The notes: generated by a model from the letters alone, not told the origin. Numbered from the stretch's first letter, positions 19,701 to 29,471 are shown. The stretch is 64,000 bases of DNA from Mesorhizobium sp. YM1C-6-2 (GCF_003666685.1 NZ_RCIZ01000011.1:62001-126000), one strand, 5' to 3'. Numbers and translations are program-made.

Positions 19701-21524
19701 ATGCCGACCCCTTTGCTGAGACGCAGCCTGTGGGCGCTCGCCGCCGCGAGCCTCATCGTGCTCGTCGTGCTGGCCCTGCCTTTCATGGCGTCGACACGCC
19801 TGGTGCGCGACCGCATCGCCCATGAGATGAGCGAATGGAGCGGGCTCGAGGTCAGGATCGCCGAGGCGCCGGAGATCAGCGTGTGGCCCGACCTGCAGGC
19901 GAACCTCACCGGCGTCACGCTGTCGCTTCCGGGCGGCGGCGGGACGCCGGTCATAGCGGCCGAACGGGTCGAGATCGAGCTTTCGCCGCTCGCGGCGCTT
20001 GCCGGCAATGTCGATTTCTCGCTGGCGCGCTTCTTCAGGCCGACGGTCACGGTCGAGGCTGGCGCCCCTGCCTTGCCCGCCGGCAGCCGGCTTGCCCTTG
20101 CCATCGAGGCGGCGCGCCAGATCGTGACGGAGAACCGTACAGCGCCGGATACCAAACGGCTCTCCGCTGAGGATTTCGGCGTCGTCGAGTTCACGGACGG
20201 GACGATCGTCGCGGCCTCCGGCGGCGTCGAGACCGAGATCGCCACCGGCCTTGCCGGAAAGCTCGACTGGGGGAGGCTGAACGGCCGGGCGAGCGCGACG
20301 GCCACCGGCTCATGGCGCGGCGAGCAGTTCACCATCGACCTAGGCTCAGCAAAGCCTCTGCTCTTCCTCGGCGGGGCGGCGGCGCCGGTGAAGGTCAACC
20401 TGAAATCCGCGGCGGCGAACGTCTTCTTCGACGGCACCGCAAGCCTGGGCGAAAATCCCTATGTCGACGGCCGGATGAGTTTCTCCGCGCCTTCGGTCCG
20501 CCGCATCCTCGACTGGTCGCGGACGGGGCTGCTGCATGACTCCACGATCGGCTCCGTGTCCATGCAAAGCCGCGTCATGGGCGGTGCCGAACGGTTGCGT
20601 TTCGAGGATGCGGAGATCGTGCTCGACGGCAAGCCGGCGCGCGGCGCGCTCGACCTGCTGCTCACCGGCAAGCTGCCGATGGTGGCCGGCACGCTCGCTT
20701 TCGACACGCTCGACCTCAGGGCCTTCCTCTCCGCCTTCACGCCGCTCGAGCCGTCGGCCGGAAGCGGGCCGGGGATCATAGACGCCGACTTCGCCAGCCG
20801 GCTCAATCTCGACCTGCGCCTCTCGGCGGCGCAGGCGACGGTGGGGACGATCGCGCTCGGCGACCTTGCGGCGACGGCGCGCGTCGACTCGGAACTGGCG
20901 GCATTCGACATTTCCGAGGCGTCGGCCTTCGGCGGCATCGTCCAGGCCGGTTTGCGCTTCGACCGCAAGGGGGAGGGGACGCAGGTCGAGATGCGCCTGC
21001 TGGCGTCCGACATAGATGGCGCCGCCTTCGGCGCGGCCGCCGGCATGACGAGGCTGGCGCAGGCCGGCCGCGGTACCGTTTCCGTCATACTGAAGGGGAA
21101 CGGCAGCGACTGGGATGCGCTGCTCGCCCAGGCCAACGGCTCCTTCTCGGCGAGCTTCGGCAAGGGCGCCCTGCACGGCATCGACATAGACGGCCTGCTT
21201 GGCCGCGCAAAAGACGGCGTGCCCTTCGTGATGGAAGGGACGCCGGGTGCCGCGTCCGCGGTCGAGGCGCTGGAAGTGAAGGCCAACATCGCGGGCGGCG
21301 TCGCGACGATCGAGAAGGCCGAGGTCAGGACGCTGCTGCACCGGATCGCGATCGCCGGCGTTGCCCAGTTCGCCTCGGGAGAGCTCGACCTGTCCGGCAA
21401 GGCCGAAGCGCCGGCGCAGACTGCCGCGCAGGCCGCAGAGCAGGCCGCCGCGACGACCTTCCGCATCGATGGTCCGTGGAGCGCACCGCGGGTGACGCCG
21501 ACGACCGCGCCGATCCCGGAATGA
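19701..21524 (+). CDS. AsmA family protein
   Basis: A 607-residue envelope protein with one N-terminal membrane anchor ([19 protein letters not shown], about residues 11-29) and a long, beta-rich periplasmic part. The start [18 protein letters not shown] and the C-terminal region [26 protein letters not shown] followed by [19 protein letters not shown] are typical of AsmA/TamB-like proteins, a family linked to outer-membrane assembly and lipid transport between membranes. The last 40 residues are an Ala/Gln-rich tail. It is a single gene between divergent aacS and the convergent pot operon. Confidence 0.85.
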   Translation: MPTPLLRRSLWALAAASLIVLVVLALPFMASTRLVRDRIAHEMSEWSGLEVRIAEAPEISVWPDLQANLTGVTLSLPGGGGTPVIAAERVEIELSPLAALAGNVDFSLARFFRPTVTVEAGAPALPAGSRLALAIEAARQIVTENRTAPDTKRLSAEDFGVVEFTDGTIVAASGGVETEIATGLAGKLDWGRLNGRASATATGSWRGEQFTIDLGSAKPLLFLGGAAAPVKVNLKSAAANVFFDGTASLGENPYVDGRMSFSAPSVRRILDWSRTGLLHDSTIGSVSMQSRVMGGAERLRFEDAEIVLDGKPARGALDLLLTGKLPMVAGTLAFDTLDLRAFLSAFTPLEPSAGSGPGIIDADFASRLNLDLRLSAAQATVGTIALGDLAATARVDSELAAFDISEASAFGGIVQAGLRFDRKGEGTQVEMRLLASDIDGAAFGAAAGMTRLAQAGRGTVSVILKGNGSDWDALLAQANGSFSASFGKGALHGIDIDGLLGRAKDGVPFVMEGTPGAASAVEALEVKANIAGGVATIEKAEVRTLLHRIAIAGVAQFASGELDLSGKAEAPAQTAAQAAEQAAATTFRIDGPWSAPRVTPTTAPIPE

Positions 21525-22343
21525 CTATGCGCGCAGCGCGGCCTGCGCGTCCCGCTGGCGTTGCGCCTCGCGGCGCTTGTTGACGATCGACGCGGCGAGC
21601 ACGCCGGCCGCGACGATGCCGATCATCAGCGTGCAGGCCGCGTTGATCTCGGGTGTCACGCCGAGCCGCACCTGGCTGTAGATCTTCATCGGCAGCGTGG
21701 TGGCGCCCGGACCCGAGGCGAAGCTCGCGATGACGAGGTCGTCGAGCGACAGGGTGAAGGCGAGCATCCAGCCCGAGACCACGGCGGGCGCGATGACCGG
21801 CAGCGTGACCTGGAAGAAGGTCTTCACCGGCGGCGCGCCAAGATCCATCGCGGCTTCCTCCAGCGAGCGGTCGAAGCTCATCAGCCGCGACTGCACCACC
21901 ACCGCCACGAAACACATGGAGAAGGTGATGTGCGCCAGCGTGACCGTCAGGAAGCCGCGGTCGAGGTCGATGGCGACGAAGAGAAGGAGCAGCGACAGGC
22001 CGGTGATCACCTCCGGCATGACCAGCGGCGCGAACACCATGCCGGAGAACAGCACCCTGCCGCGGAAGCGCGTGTAGCGGGTGAGCGCAAGCGCCGCCAG
22101 CGTGCCGAGGACAGTGGCGACGGTCGCCGAGATGACGCCGACGCGCAGCGTCACCCAGGCCGCGTCCATCAGGCCCTGGTTGCGGAACAGCTCGCCGTAC
22201 CATTTGATCGAAAAACCGCCCCAGACGGTCACCAGCCGGGACGCGTTGAACGAGAATACGACCAGCAGCACGATCGGCAGATAGAGGAAGGCGAAGCCGA
22301 GCACCACGGAGGTGATATTGAAGCGGGACCAGGTCGGGTTCAT
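21525..22343 (-). CDS. potI: Putrescine/spermidine ABC transporter permease PotI
   Basis: A 272-residue inner-membrane permease with about six helices and the EAA loop LEEAAMDLGAPPVKTFFQVTLP. The sequence SFNASRLVTVWGGFSIKWYGEL is characteristic of the PotI/PotC branch. It starts at the ATG at 22341-22343, overlapping the potH stop by four bases, which indicates translational coupling. The longer open frame extending to 23072 is antisense-like read-through within potH and is not used. It is the last gene of the potFGHI operon. Confidence 0.93.
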   Translation of the reverse strand: MNPTWSRFNITSVVLGFAFLYLPIVLLVVFSFNASRLVTVWGGFSIKWYGELFRNQGLMDAAWVTLRVGVISATVATVLGTLAALALTRYTRFRGRVLFSGMVFAPLVMPEVITGLSLLLLFVAIDLDRGFLTVTLAHITFSMCFVAVVVQSRLMSFDRSLEEAAMDLGAPPVKTFFQVTLPVIAPAVVSGWMLAFTLSLDDLVIASFASGPGATTLPMKIYSQVRLGVTPEINAACTLMIGIVAAGVLAASIVNKRREAQRQRDAQAALRA

Positions 22344-23311
22344 CGGCCCTGCTCCTGCGCGCGTGCCTGCGCGAACTGGAAGATCATGATCGGCACGATC
22401 AGCAGAAGCAGCAGGATGACGGCGACCGCCGAGGAGACCGGCCAGTCGCGATTGGCGAAGAACTCGTTCCACAAGGTCTTGCCGATCATCAGCGTCTGCG
22501 AGCCGCCGAGCAGGTCGGGAATGACGAATTCGCCGACGGCCGGGATGAAGACGAGCATGCAGCCGGCGATCACGCCCGGCAGCGAAAGCGGGAAGGTGAT
22601 CTTCCAGAAGGCGGTGATGGGCCGGCAGCCGAGATCCAGCGCCGCCTCGATGAGCGAATAGTCCATCTTCTCCAGCGAGGAGTAGAGCGGCAGGATCATG
22701 AAGGGCAGGTAGGAATAGACGATGCCGATGAAGATGGCCGTATGGGTGTTGAGGATGACCAGCGGCGTGTCGATGACGCCGAGGCCGAGCAGCAACTGGT
22801 TGAGGAGGCCCTCGGGCTTCAGTATGCCGATCCAGGCGTAGACGCGGATCAGGAACGACGTCCAGAAGGGCAGGATGACCAGCATCAGAAGCGTCGGCCT
22901 CAGCGACACCGGCGCGCGCGCCATGCCGTAGGCGATCGGGTAGCCGACGAGCAGCGCCAGCAGCGTCGAAACGCCGGCGATCCAGACGCTGGAGAGATAG
23001 GCATTGAGGTAGAGCGGGTCGTCGGTCAGCCAGAGGTAGTTGTCGAAGTTGAGTTCCTGGAGCTGCGACCAAAGTCCGGCGAAACCCTCGTCAAGGCTGA
23101 AGGCCGGCGTATAGGGCGGCATGGCGATCGCCGTCGTCGAGAGCGAAATCTTGAAGACGATGACGAAGGGGGCAAGGAAGAAAAACAGCAGCCAGAGATA
23201 GGGGACGATGATGACCAGGCGGCCGGTCACCGCCTGCAGGACACGCGCGAGCCCCGTGGAGGCGGCGGGCTCCGAGGTTTCGGCGACGGCGGATACGGCT
23301 GCGCTGGCCAT
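22340..23311 (-). CDS. potH: Putrescine/spermidine ABC transporter permease PotH
   Basis: A 323-residue permease with an N-terminal cytosolic leader and about six helices, including LVIIVPYLWLLFFFLAPFVIVFKISLS. The EAA loop LIEAALDLGCRPITAFWKITFP contacts the ATPase. The motif FVIPDLLGGSQTLMIGKTLWNEFF is typical of PotH/PotB. It pairs with PotI to form the membrane channel. It starts eight bases after the potG stop codon and overlaps potI by four bases. Confidence 0.93.
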   Translation of the reverse strand: MASAAVSAVAETSEPAASTGLARVLQAVTGRLVIIVPYLWLLFFFLAPFVIVFKISLSTTAIAMPPYTPAFSLDEGFAGLWSQLQELNFDNYLWLTDDPLYLNAYLSSVWIAGVSTLLALLVGYPIAYGMARAPVSLRPTLLMLVILPFWTSFLIRVYAWIGILKPEGLLNQLLLGLGVIDTPLVILNTHTAIFIGIVYSYLPFMILPLYSSLEKMDYSLIEAALDLGCRPITAFWKITFPLSLPGVIAGCMLVFIPAVGEFVIPDLLGGSQTLMIGKTLWNEFFANRDWPVSSAVAVILLLLLIVPIMIFQFAQARAQEQGR

Positions 23312-23318
23312 GATCCCC

Positions 23319-24458
23319 CTACCTCGTCAGGACGACGCCGGCGTCCGGCTGAAAGGAGATCCAGGCGCGGTCGTTCCAGGTCAGCGGGTCGTCGGTGAGG
23401 CGCGAGCTGTTGAGCGCGCTGGCCTTCACCACCTGACCGTCGGGGAGCCGGACGTGATAGACGGTCATGTCGCCGAGATAGGCGAGATCGAAGACCTCGC
23501 CCTCCATCGCGTTGGCCGAGCCCTCTGGCCGCTTGGACGAGACCTTGATCTTCTCGGGGCGGACCGCGAAGGCGACGGCGTTGCCGGCCGCCGCGTCGCC
23601 GGCGTTCTCGACGAAGATCTCGGCGCCGCTGGCGCCGGCGATGCGCGCCTTGTTGGCCTCACGCGCCGCCACGGTGCCCTCGAACATGTTCACATTGCCG
23701 ACGAAGCTGGCGACGAAGCGCGATGCGGGCGCCTCGTAGATCTCGGCGGGCGTGGCTACCTGCATGACCTGGCCCTTGTCGAGGATGGCGATGCGGTCGG
23801 CCATGGTCATCGCCTCTTCCTGGTCGTGGGTCACGATGACGAAGGTCAGTCCCAGCGACTGCTGCAGGTCCATCAGCTCGAACTGCGTCTCCTCGCGCAG
23901 CTTCTTGTCGAGGGCGCCGAGCGGCTCGTCGAGCAGCAGCACCTTGGGCCGCTTGGCGACGGAACGGGCGAGCGCCACGCGCTGGCGCTGGCCACCGGAA
24001 AGCTGGTGCGGCTTGCGCTTGGCGAACTGCTCCAGCTTGACCAGCTTGAGCATCTCGGCGACCCGCGCCGCGATGTCGGCCTTCGGCATGCCCTCCTGCT
24101 TGAGGCCAAAGGCGATGTTGGCCTCCACGGTCATGTGCGGGAAGAGCGCGTAGGACTGGAACATCATGTTGAGCGGCCGCCGGTAGGGCGGGATGCCGGC
24201 GAGGTCCTGCCCGTCGAGCAGGATGCGGCCTTTCGTCGGCTCGTCGAAGCCGGCCAGCATCCTGAGCAGGGTCGACTTGCCGGAACCGGAGCCGCCGAGC
24301 AGCGCGAAGAATTCCTTCTCGAAGATGGTCAGCGACAGGTCGTCGACGGCGGTGAAGTCGCCGAAGACCTTGGTGACGTTCTCGAATGCGATGTAGGGCT
24401 TCGCCGACGGATCTTTCCAGGGGGCGAAGTCCCGTCTGATGCTGCCGAGCGATTTCAT
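23319..24458 (-). CDS. potG: Putrescine/spermidine ABC transporter ATP-binding protein PotG
   Basis: A 379-residue ABC ATPase: Walker A GGSGSGKST (about residues 55-63), Q-loop FQSYALFPHM, signature LSGGQRQRVALARS, Walker B VLLLDEPLGALD and the switch THDQEEAMTMADR. The C-terminal TOBE domain (FAVRPEKIKVSS) is typical of the spermidine/putrescine and sugar (CUT1-like) group. The N-terminal extension before the ABC domain (MKSLGSIRRDFAPWKDP) is normal for PotG. It powers uptake through PotH/PotI and follows the terminator-like hairpin after potF. Confidence 0.94.
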   Translation of the reverse strand: MKSLGSIRRDFAPWKDPSAKPYIAFENVTKVFGDFTAVDDLSLTIFEKEFFALLGGSGSGKSTLLRMLAGFDEPTKGRILLDGQDLAGIPPYRRPLNMMFQSYALFPHMTVEANIAFGLKQEGMPKADIAARVAEMLKLVKLEQFAKRKPHQLSGGQRQRVALARSVAKRPKVLLLDEPLGALDKKLREETQFELMDLQQSLGLTFVIVTHDQEEAMTMADRIAILDKGQVMQVATPAEIYEAPASRFVASFVGNVNMFEGTVAAREANKARIAGASGAEIFVENAGDAAAGNAVAFAVRPEKIKVSSKRPEGSANAMEGEVFDLAYLGDMTVYHVRLPDGQVVKASALNSSRLTDDPLTWNDRAWISFQPDAGVVLTR

Positions 24459-24498
24459 GATGACGATGCTACCCCCAGAATTGCATCCTCTGAAAAAA

Positions 24499-24525
24499 GA
24501 CCCCGGCGTTTTGGGCGCCGGGGTC
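24499..24525 (-). terminator. Hairpin terminator between potF and potG
   Basis: GACCCCGGCG and CGCCGGGGTC form a perfect ten-base stem with a seven-base loop. On the minus strand the stem is followed by six T residues, a canonical intrinsic terminator ten bases after the potF stop codon. Read-through must supply potGHI unless they have a separate promoter. Confidence 0.85.
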
Positions 24526-24534
24526 TGTCACCGA

Positions 24535-25632
24535 TCACTGGCCGGTGACGATCTTGGTCCAGGTGCGCGTCACCACGCGCTGCGTCTTGGGGTCATAGGG
24601 CGCGACGGTGAACAGCTTCGCCAGCGTGGCCTCGTCCGGGTAGATCGCCGGATCGTCGATGATCTCCTTGTCGATGAATTGCTGGGAAGCCTTGTTGCCG
24701 TTCGGGAAGTAGACGTAGTTGGTGGCCTTGGCGGCGACTTCCGGCTTCATGATGTAGTTGAGGAATTCGTGAGCTTCCTCGACATTCTTGGCGTCGGCCG
24801 GAATGGCGAGCTGGTCGAACCACATCTCGGCGCCTTCGCCCGGGATGACGTAGTCGACGACGACGCCCTGGTCGGCCTCGGCGGCGCGGTCGCGCGCCTG
24901 GAACACGTCACCCGACCAGCCGATGGCGAGGCAGATGTCGCCGTTGGCGAGCGCGTTGATGTATTCGGACGAGTGGAACTTGCGGATGTAGGGCCGCACC
25001 TTCATCAGCGCCTCCTCGGCCTTGGCGAAGTCGTCGGGCGAGGTGCTGCCCGGATCCATGCCGAGATACATGAAGGTGGTCGGGAAGATGTCGGTCGCGG
25101 AATCGAGCACGTAGACGCCGCAGTCGGCGAGCTTGGAAAGCTTCTCCGGGTCGAAGAAGACGTCCCAGCTGTCGATCTTCTCGATGCCGAGCGCTTCCTG
25201 CACTTTCTTCTGGTTGTAGCCGAGCCCGACCGTGCCCCACATGTAGTTGATCGAGTAGTCGTTGCCGGGATCGTATTTCGCGGTGCGCTCCGATACCACG
25301 TCCCACATGTTGGAGAGGTTGGGGAGCTTCGACTTGTCCAGCTTCTGGAAGACGCCGGCCTGGATCTGGCGGGCGAGGAAGTTGCCGGTCGGCACCACCA
25401 CGTCGTAGCCGCTGCCGCCGGCGAGAAGCTTGGTTTCGAGGATCTCGTTGGAATCGAAGACGTCGTAGACGACCTTGATGCCGGTCTCCTTGGTGAAGTC
25501 GTCTATGATCGACTCGTCGATATAGTCGGACCAGTTGTAGACGTTGACGACTCGCTCCTGCGCCCAGGCGGCGCCGCTCACGAGCGCAACCACAGCAGTC
25601 GCTGCGGAAAGCCGAGACAATTTACCGATCAT
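24535..25632 (-). CDS. potF: Putrescine/spermidine ABC transporter, periplasmic binding protein PotF
   Basis: A 365-residue secreted protein with a signal peptide (LSAATAVVALVSGAAWA, cut before QER). The mature protein begins VVNVYNWSDYIDESIIDDF, the PotF/PotD signature in which the Trp-Ser-Asp contacts the polyamine, and continues with DVVVPTGNFLARQI and CLAIGWSGDVFQARDRA. It captures putrescine or spermidine for PotGHI. An AGGGG site precedes the ATG at 25630-25632. The strong terminator after it implies more PotF than transporter subunits. Confidence 0.94.
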   Translation of the reverse strand: MIGKLSRLSAATAVVALVSGAAWAQERVVNVYNWSDYIDESIIDDFTKETGIKVVYDVFDSNEILETKLLAGGSGYDVVVPTGNFLARQIQAGVFQKLDKSKLPNLSNMWDVVSERTAKYDPGNDYSINYMWGTVGLGYNQKKVQEALGIEKIDSWDVFFDPEKLSKLADCGVYVLDSATDIFPTTFMYLGMDPGSTSPDDFAKAEEALMKVRPYIRKFHSSEYINALANGDICLAIGWSGDVFQARDRAAEADQGVVVDYVIPGEGAEMWFDQLAIPADAKNVEEAHEFLNYIMKPEVAAKATNYVYFPNGNKASQQFIDKEIIDDPAIYPDEATLAKLFTVAPYDPKTQRVVTRTWTKIVTGQ

Positions 25633-25765
25633 CGTAAAACCCCTTGCCTTGATTTACCCGTCTGGACGCGCATCCAAGGTGCCCCGGCGAGCTTCGGAAA
25701 TTCGAGCCTATTGACCTTTTTTAACGTCGACAAGTTGGAATTGGAGGCGGCGATCGCACGTTGCG

Positions 25766-26713
25766 TCAATTGGGTGACGGCAGCCCCGTGACGCCGGCCC
25801 GCTGCGGCCGCGACATGCGCTGGAACTCCAGCGCGATGTGGACGAGAAGCGCCGTGAAAATGACGGCTCCGCCAAGCAGCGTGCGGGTGGAAGGTATCTC
25901 GCCGTGGAAGAGCCAGACCCAGACCGGGCTGAGCAGCGTCTCGAAAGTGCCGAGCAGCGCGGTGAAGGCGGCGGGGATCAGCCGCGCACCGGTCGCGAAG
26001 CAGGCAAGCCCGAGGCCGAGGTTGAGCGCCCCGAAGGCGAACAGCCAGGTCATGTCGTAGCCCGACACCGCGAAACCGCCGGCCTGGGTGGCGGCGAACG
26101 AGGCGGCGAAGATGGTGCCGAGACAGGTCGCGGGGGTCATGCGCACATGCGAATAGCGCCGGGTGATCACGGTCGCGATCGAGAAGGCGAAGGCGATCAG
26201 CACGGCCAGGCCGTCGCCGATCGGCGAAACGGAGCCGTCGAAGGATTCCGAGACCATGATGGCGACGCCGCAGATGACGGCCGCGATGGCGGCCCAGGTC
26301 GCCGGCGCCACCCGCTCCCGGAAGAGGAGGAAGGCGAGCAGCGCCGCGATCAGCGGCACGCCGGCCTGCATCAGGACGACATTGGCCACGGTGGTGTGGG
26401 CGATGGCGACGATGAAGGAGGTCGAGGCGATGGCGAAGCAGGCGGCGACGGCGACGCCCGGCAAGCCCATGTCGCGGAAGAGCTTTAGCGTGCCGCGGAC
26501 GCCGTCGCGCAGCATCATGAAGCCGATCAGGAACACCGCCGCCCAGAGCGAGCGCCAGAAGACCACGGTCCAGCTGTCGGGCGTCTCCAGGAAGCGGGCG
26601 ATCGCTCCGCCAAAGCTCCAGACCAGGGCCGAGAGGAAGACGAGCAGCAGGCCGATGCGCTCCTCGCGCCGCGCGACCTGCGGCTGGACGGGGGGCATGG
26701 CGGCGTCTGTCAT
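25766..26713 (-). CDS. EamA/DMT-family transporter
   Basis: A 315-residue integral membrane protein with about ten helices in two EamA repeats (first starting ERIGLLLVFLSALVWSFGGA, second near IGDGLAVLIAFAFSIATVI). The drug/metabolite transporter family mostly exports amino acids, metabolites or drugs; the substrate cannot be read from the sequence. I start it at the ATG at 26711-26713, which gives the usual length; the frame is open upstream but that part is not protein-like. It is a single gene upstream of and on the same strand as potF, 133 bases away. Confidence 0.88.
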   Translation of the reverse strand: MTDAAMPPVQPQVARREERIGLLLVFLSALVWSFGGAIARFLETPDSWTVVFWRSLWAAVFLIGFMMLRDGVRGTLKLFRDMGLPGVAVAACFAIASTSFIVAIAHTTVANVVLMQAGVPLIAALLAFLLFRERVAPATWAAIAAVICGVAIMVSESFDGSVSPIGDGLAVLIAFAFSIATVITRRYSHVRMTPATCLGTIFAASFAATQAGGFAVSGYDMTWLFAFGALNLGLGLACFATGARLIPAAFTALLGTFETLLSPVWVWLFHGEIPSTRTLLGGAVIFTALLVHIALEFQRMSRPQRAGVTGLPSPN

Positions 26714-26998
26714 GGCTCCACTGTCGGCGATTTCCCGGCGGGACGCTGCGCGCCCGGCGACATGGCGGTTCGGAATCGCGTAGAACACCGCAGGAATTCC
26801 GGCGTGATCCAGGTGAAGGCGTTGGTTGTGGCAAGAGACGGTCGCCGGGCTGCCGGGAGCCCATGCGAGCCGCATCATGTTTATGCCCTTGCCGCTTGTC
26901 GGACTTCCTCGCGGCGGCGATTTCCTGTTGCAGGAACCGCAGAAGTCCGAGCAGAATAAGCAAGCCGGCATGGCATGCAGTTTCGGAGACTCGGGATC

Positions 26999-27280
26999 AT
27001 GAAAAGCCAACCATTGCGCTGGGCAGCCGCGGCGGTGTTTGCCGCCGGCATTCATCCTGCCCTGGCGCAGACGGACTCCGGTGCGACCGACGACGCCGCG
27101 GCGGGCGAACTGGTGGCGGTTCAGGCCCGTCAGCAGGGATTTGCCTGTTCCGAGCCGGTCAGCGCCAAGCGTGATCCGACCGCCGCCGACGACGCGGTAT
27201 GGACGCTGACTTGCGCCGATGCGAAATACCGCGTCCGGCTCGTTCCTGACCAGGCAGCCGAGATTCAAAAGCTCGACTGA
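26999..27280 (+). CDS. Small secreted hypothetical protein
   Basis: A 93-residue protein with a signal peptide (LRWAAAAVFAAGIHPALA, cut before QTD). The mature 69 residues contain two cysteines (GFACSEPV and TLTCADAKYRVRLVPD) that may form one disulfide, and a C-terminal segment similar in pattern to small periplasmic proteins of rhizobia. I do not recognise the family. A GGAGA site lies ten bases before the ATG. It is convergent with the truncated haemoglobin gene. Confidence 0.7.
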   Translation: MKSQPLRWAAAAVFAAGIHPALAQTDSGATDDAAAGELVAVQARQQGFACSEPVSAKRDPTAADDAVWTLTCADAKYRVRLVPDQAAEIQKLD

Positions 27281-27299
27281 GACCGTCCCTTCAGGCGCG

Positions 27300-27704
27300 T
27301 CAGTCCTGGTTGCGGGCGGTTTCGGCCGCCGCCTTCAGGTGGCGCATGAGGAGGGCGGCAAGGTCTTCGTCCAGTCCGGACCCGGCGATCGCCTGGTCCA
27401 TGCAGCGCAGCCAGAGGTCGCGCATCTCCGGGCCGATCGGCACATGCTCGTGGATTTCCTTGAGCCGCGCATGGCCGTGCTTCATCACGTAGCGCTGCGG
27501 CCCGCCGAAAAAGCCGCTCAGATAGTTGAACTGCTCCTCCCGGGAATGGGCGACGCCGAAACCGCGGCGGTGCAGGAGATGCAGCTCCTCGGCATATTCC
27601 TCCTGCTCGATGATGTCGTAGAACCGCTCGACAAGCGCACGGACCCCGTCGTCGCCGCCGAGCCGCTCATAGGCAGATTTCCTCGCTTGCTCCGTGCTGC
27701 CCAT
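27300..27704 (-). CDS. Truncated haemoglobin, group II
   Basis: A 134-residue single-domain haem protein. It has YERLGGDDGVRALVERFYD at the B helix, FNYLSGFFGGPQRYVMKHGHARL with the proximal His region at the F helix, and the group II (trHbO) signature EHVPIGPEMRDLWLRCMDQAI. Group II proteins bind oxygen or react with NO and peroxide, and are common in soil bacteria. The gene is alone: no reductase or NO-response regulator site is evident next to it. Confidence 0.9.
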   Translation of the reverse strand: MGSTEQARKSAYERLGGDDGVRALVERFYDIIEQEEYAEELHLLHRRGFGVAHSREEQFNYLSGFFGGPQRYVMKHGHARLKEIHEHVPIGPEMRDLWLRCMDQAIAGSGLDEDLAALLMRHLKAAAETARNQD

Positions 27705-27796
27705 GATGGCGTCCCCTCCGGCTGTCTATCGCACGCGTCCCTCAGCCTTCCAATTGATATCCATTGAAGCCGTCCTGTCCACGCCCGGCGCGGGTC

Positions 27797-28912
27797 TCAG
27801 CCGGCGCTGAACCGCTTCAGCCACGCCTTGGGCAGGGCGGGGACAAAATTCCCGGCCCGCCCGGTCATGTCGTCATTGGCGGTGAGGCTGTTCAGGATCG
27901 CCTCCTCGGTCGCCTGCACGGTGGCGTCGAAGAAGATGTCGATGTCGACGTCAGGCACGTATTCGGCCCGCGCCAGCCTGCCCGATGCGCCTTCAGCGGC
28001 CTCCGCATTGGCGGTCGAGAAGGCGAGGAAGATGTCGCCCGAGCTGTGATAGCCGTAGCCGCCGGTCATCGCCACGCCGAGCGGAACGCGCTTCGCCAGC
28101 CGCTTCAACTGGTGCGGCATCAGCGGCGCGTCGGTGGCGACGATGGCGATGATCGAGCTTTTCTCGGCGCGCGGCGTGCCTTCGCGGATCGCCGGCTCGG
28201 CGAGCTCCAGCCCGGCCCGCACCCCGCGCACCGTGAAATTCCAGCGCTTGCCGAAATTCGACTGCACGAAGACGCCGAGCGTGTAGCGCCGGCCCTGCCA
28301 TTCGACCACGCGCGAAGCGGTGCCCGAACCCGCCTTGAAGCCGCAGGTGATCATGCCGGTGCCGCCGCCGACGCTGCCTTCCTCGATGGGACCGCTTGCG
28401 GCGCCGTCCAGCGCTGCCGCCACATGGTCGAAGGTCAGGTGGTGTCCGTTGATGTCGTTCAGGAACCCGTCATAGGTCTCGCCCGCCACCGGCAGCGCCC
28501 AGGAATCGTCCAGCACGCCGGGCATGAGGCCGTGTGCCCAGCGCAGCGTGCCGTCGCGCGCCACGCCGCAGCTATGCGTGTTGGTGATGGTGATGGGCAG
28601 GTTGAACGCGCCGATCTCCTCGATCAGGTGCGTGCCGGTCAGCTCGCCATTGCCGTTGCCGCTGAAGATGCCGGCAAAGACCGGAGCCGCGATTTTCTGG
28701 CCCGGCCTCGGCAGGATCGCGGTTACGCCGGTCCTGACCGCTGCCTCGCCTGAGACCGATGCGCCGTCGCCCGAAATCAGCGTCGTGTAGCCGACCGTCA
28801 CGCCTGATACGTCGGTGATCGCGTTGTTCGGGCCCGGCACGCCGTCGAAGGGGATGCCGAAACTCCGCGCGCGCGGCTTGCCGGATGGCGTGGCGAGGTG
28901 GGGGTTGCTCAT
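27797..28912 (-). CDS. P1 family peptidase (DmpA/L-aminopeptidase type)
   Basis: A 371-residue protein of the S58/DmpA family, Ntn-hydrolase-like enzymes that cut themselves into two chains and then act as aminopeptidases or beta-peptide and amide hydrolases. Family motifs are NAITDVSGVTVGYTTL, GTHLIEEIG, TNTHSCGVARDG, EGSVGGGTGMITCGFKAG and SSIIAIVATDAPLMPHQLKRL; one Ser before the ATDAPL strand is the expected nucleophile. The residue before the nucleophile is Ser rather than the Gly I would expect at the autocleavage site, which should be checked. It starts 14 bases after the PhnA-like gene and probably shares its transcript. Confidence 0.88.
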   Translation of the reverse strand: MSNPHLATPSGKPRARSFGIPFDGVPGPNNAITDVSGVTVGYTTLISGDGASVSGEAAVRTGVTAILPRPGQKIAAPVFAGIFSGNGNGELTGTHLIEEIGAFNLPITITNTHSCGVARDGTLRWAHGLMPGVLDDSWALPVAGETYDGFLNDINGHHLTFDHVAAALDGAASGPIEEGSVGGGTGMITCGFKAGSGTASRVVEWQGRRYTLGVFVQSNFGKRWNFTVRGVRAGLELAEPAIREGTPRAEKSSIIAIVATDAPLMPHQLKRLAKRVPLGVAMTGGYGYHSSGDIFLAFSTANAEAAEGASGRLARAEYVPDVDIDIFFDATVQATEEAILNSLTANDDMTGRAGNFVPALPKAWLKRFSAG

Positions 28913-28926
28913 CGGGCGCTCGCGTC

Positions 28927-29142
28927 TCAGGCCTTTTTCAGGAATTCGGTTTTCAGGACCAGGCCCTTGACCTGCTTGGTGTTGCATTCGATCAGGCCGG
29001 GATCGTCGGTGAGGCGGATGTTCTTCACCAGCGTGCCCCGCTTGATCGTCTCGGACGTGCCCTTGACCTTGAGGTCCTTGATCAGGGTGACGGAATCGCC
29101 GTCGGCAAGCGTCGTTCCGTTGCTGTCTTTGGTATCGGCCAT
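28927..29142 (-). CDS. PhnA-like (YjdM C-terminal domain) protein
   Basis: A 71-residue protein matching the C-terminal SH3-like domain of PhnA/YjdM (DSNGTTLADGDSVTLIKDLKVKG, then RGTLVKNIRLTDDPGLIEC). Despite the name, this domain has no proven role in phosphonate use, and the zinc-ribbon half found in longer PhnA proteins is missing here. The ATG at 29140-29142 has AGGAA nine bases upstream, so the seven-residue extension to 29163 is rejected. It lies upstream of the P1 peptidase in the same direction. Confidence 0.85.
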   Translation of the reverse strand: MADTKDSNGTTLADGDSVTLIKDLKVKGTSETIKRGTLVKNIRLTDDPGLIECNTKQVKGLVLKTEFLKKA

Positions 29143-29471
29143 TGCTGTCTTTCCTGTATTCAACCGGGATATTTTGCTTCCGCATCCTTACCCTCTCGCC
29201 GCAAGGAGGGGGAGAGGACAAGGGCGCGGGCGTTGCCGCTTCTCTCTGCTTTTCCTCCTGAGCTCGGCGATAGATGCGGGTTCGTCGTCGAGCGGTCGGG
29301 CATATCGCCTGTCCCGGCGCGCGCCCGTCCTCCGGCGGCTCCCGTGTTTATTTGGCGGCGGCCGGTTTCACCATCTGATTCGTTCCAGCTGTTGCAGCTC
29401 TGCAACTACGCATCGCCCGAAACGCTGCTAGCTTGCCGCTAGGGCAACAGAGTGGCAGGCGGGGGAGTGCA
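29143..29471. other. Divergent intergenic region with a GC-rich hairpin
   Basis: About 329 bases between the PhnA-like gene and the first porin. It contains a CCTCTCGCC...GGGGGAGAGG hairpin at about 29191-29217, similar in style to the hairpin at 17089-17114, and the porin ribosome site GGGGGAG at 29461-29467. I see no gene or defined operator. Confidence 0.5.

Noticed and set aside
19394-20437. A 348-residue N-terminal extension of acetoacetyl-CoA synthetase
   Set aside because: It runs antisense to the AsmA gene, and a strong ribosome site marks the start at 19393.
22344-23072. Extension of potI into potH
   Set aside because: The frame is open but overlaps real potH coding sequence; the ATG at 22343 overlaps the potH stop as expected in this operon.
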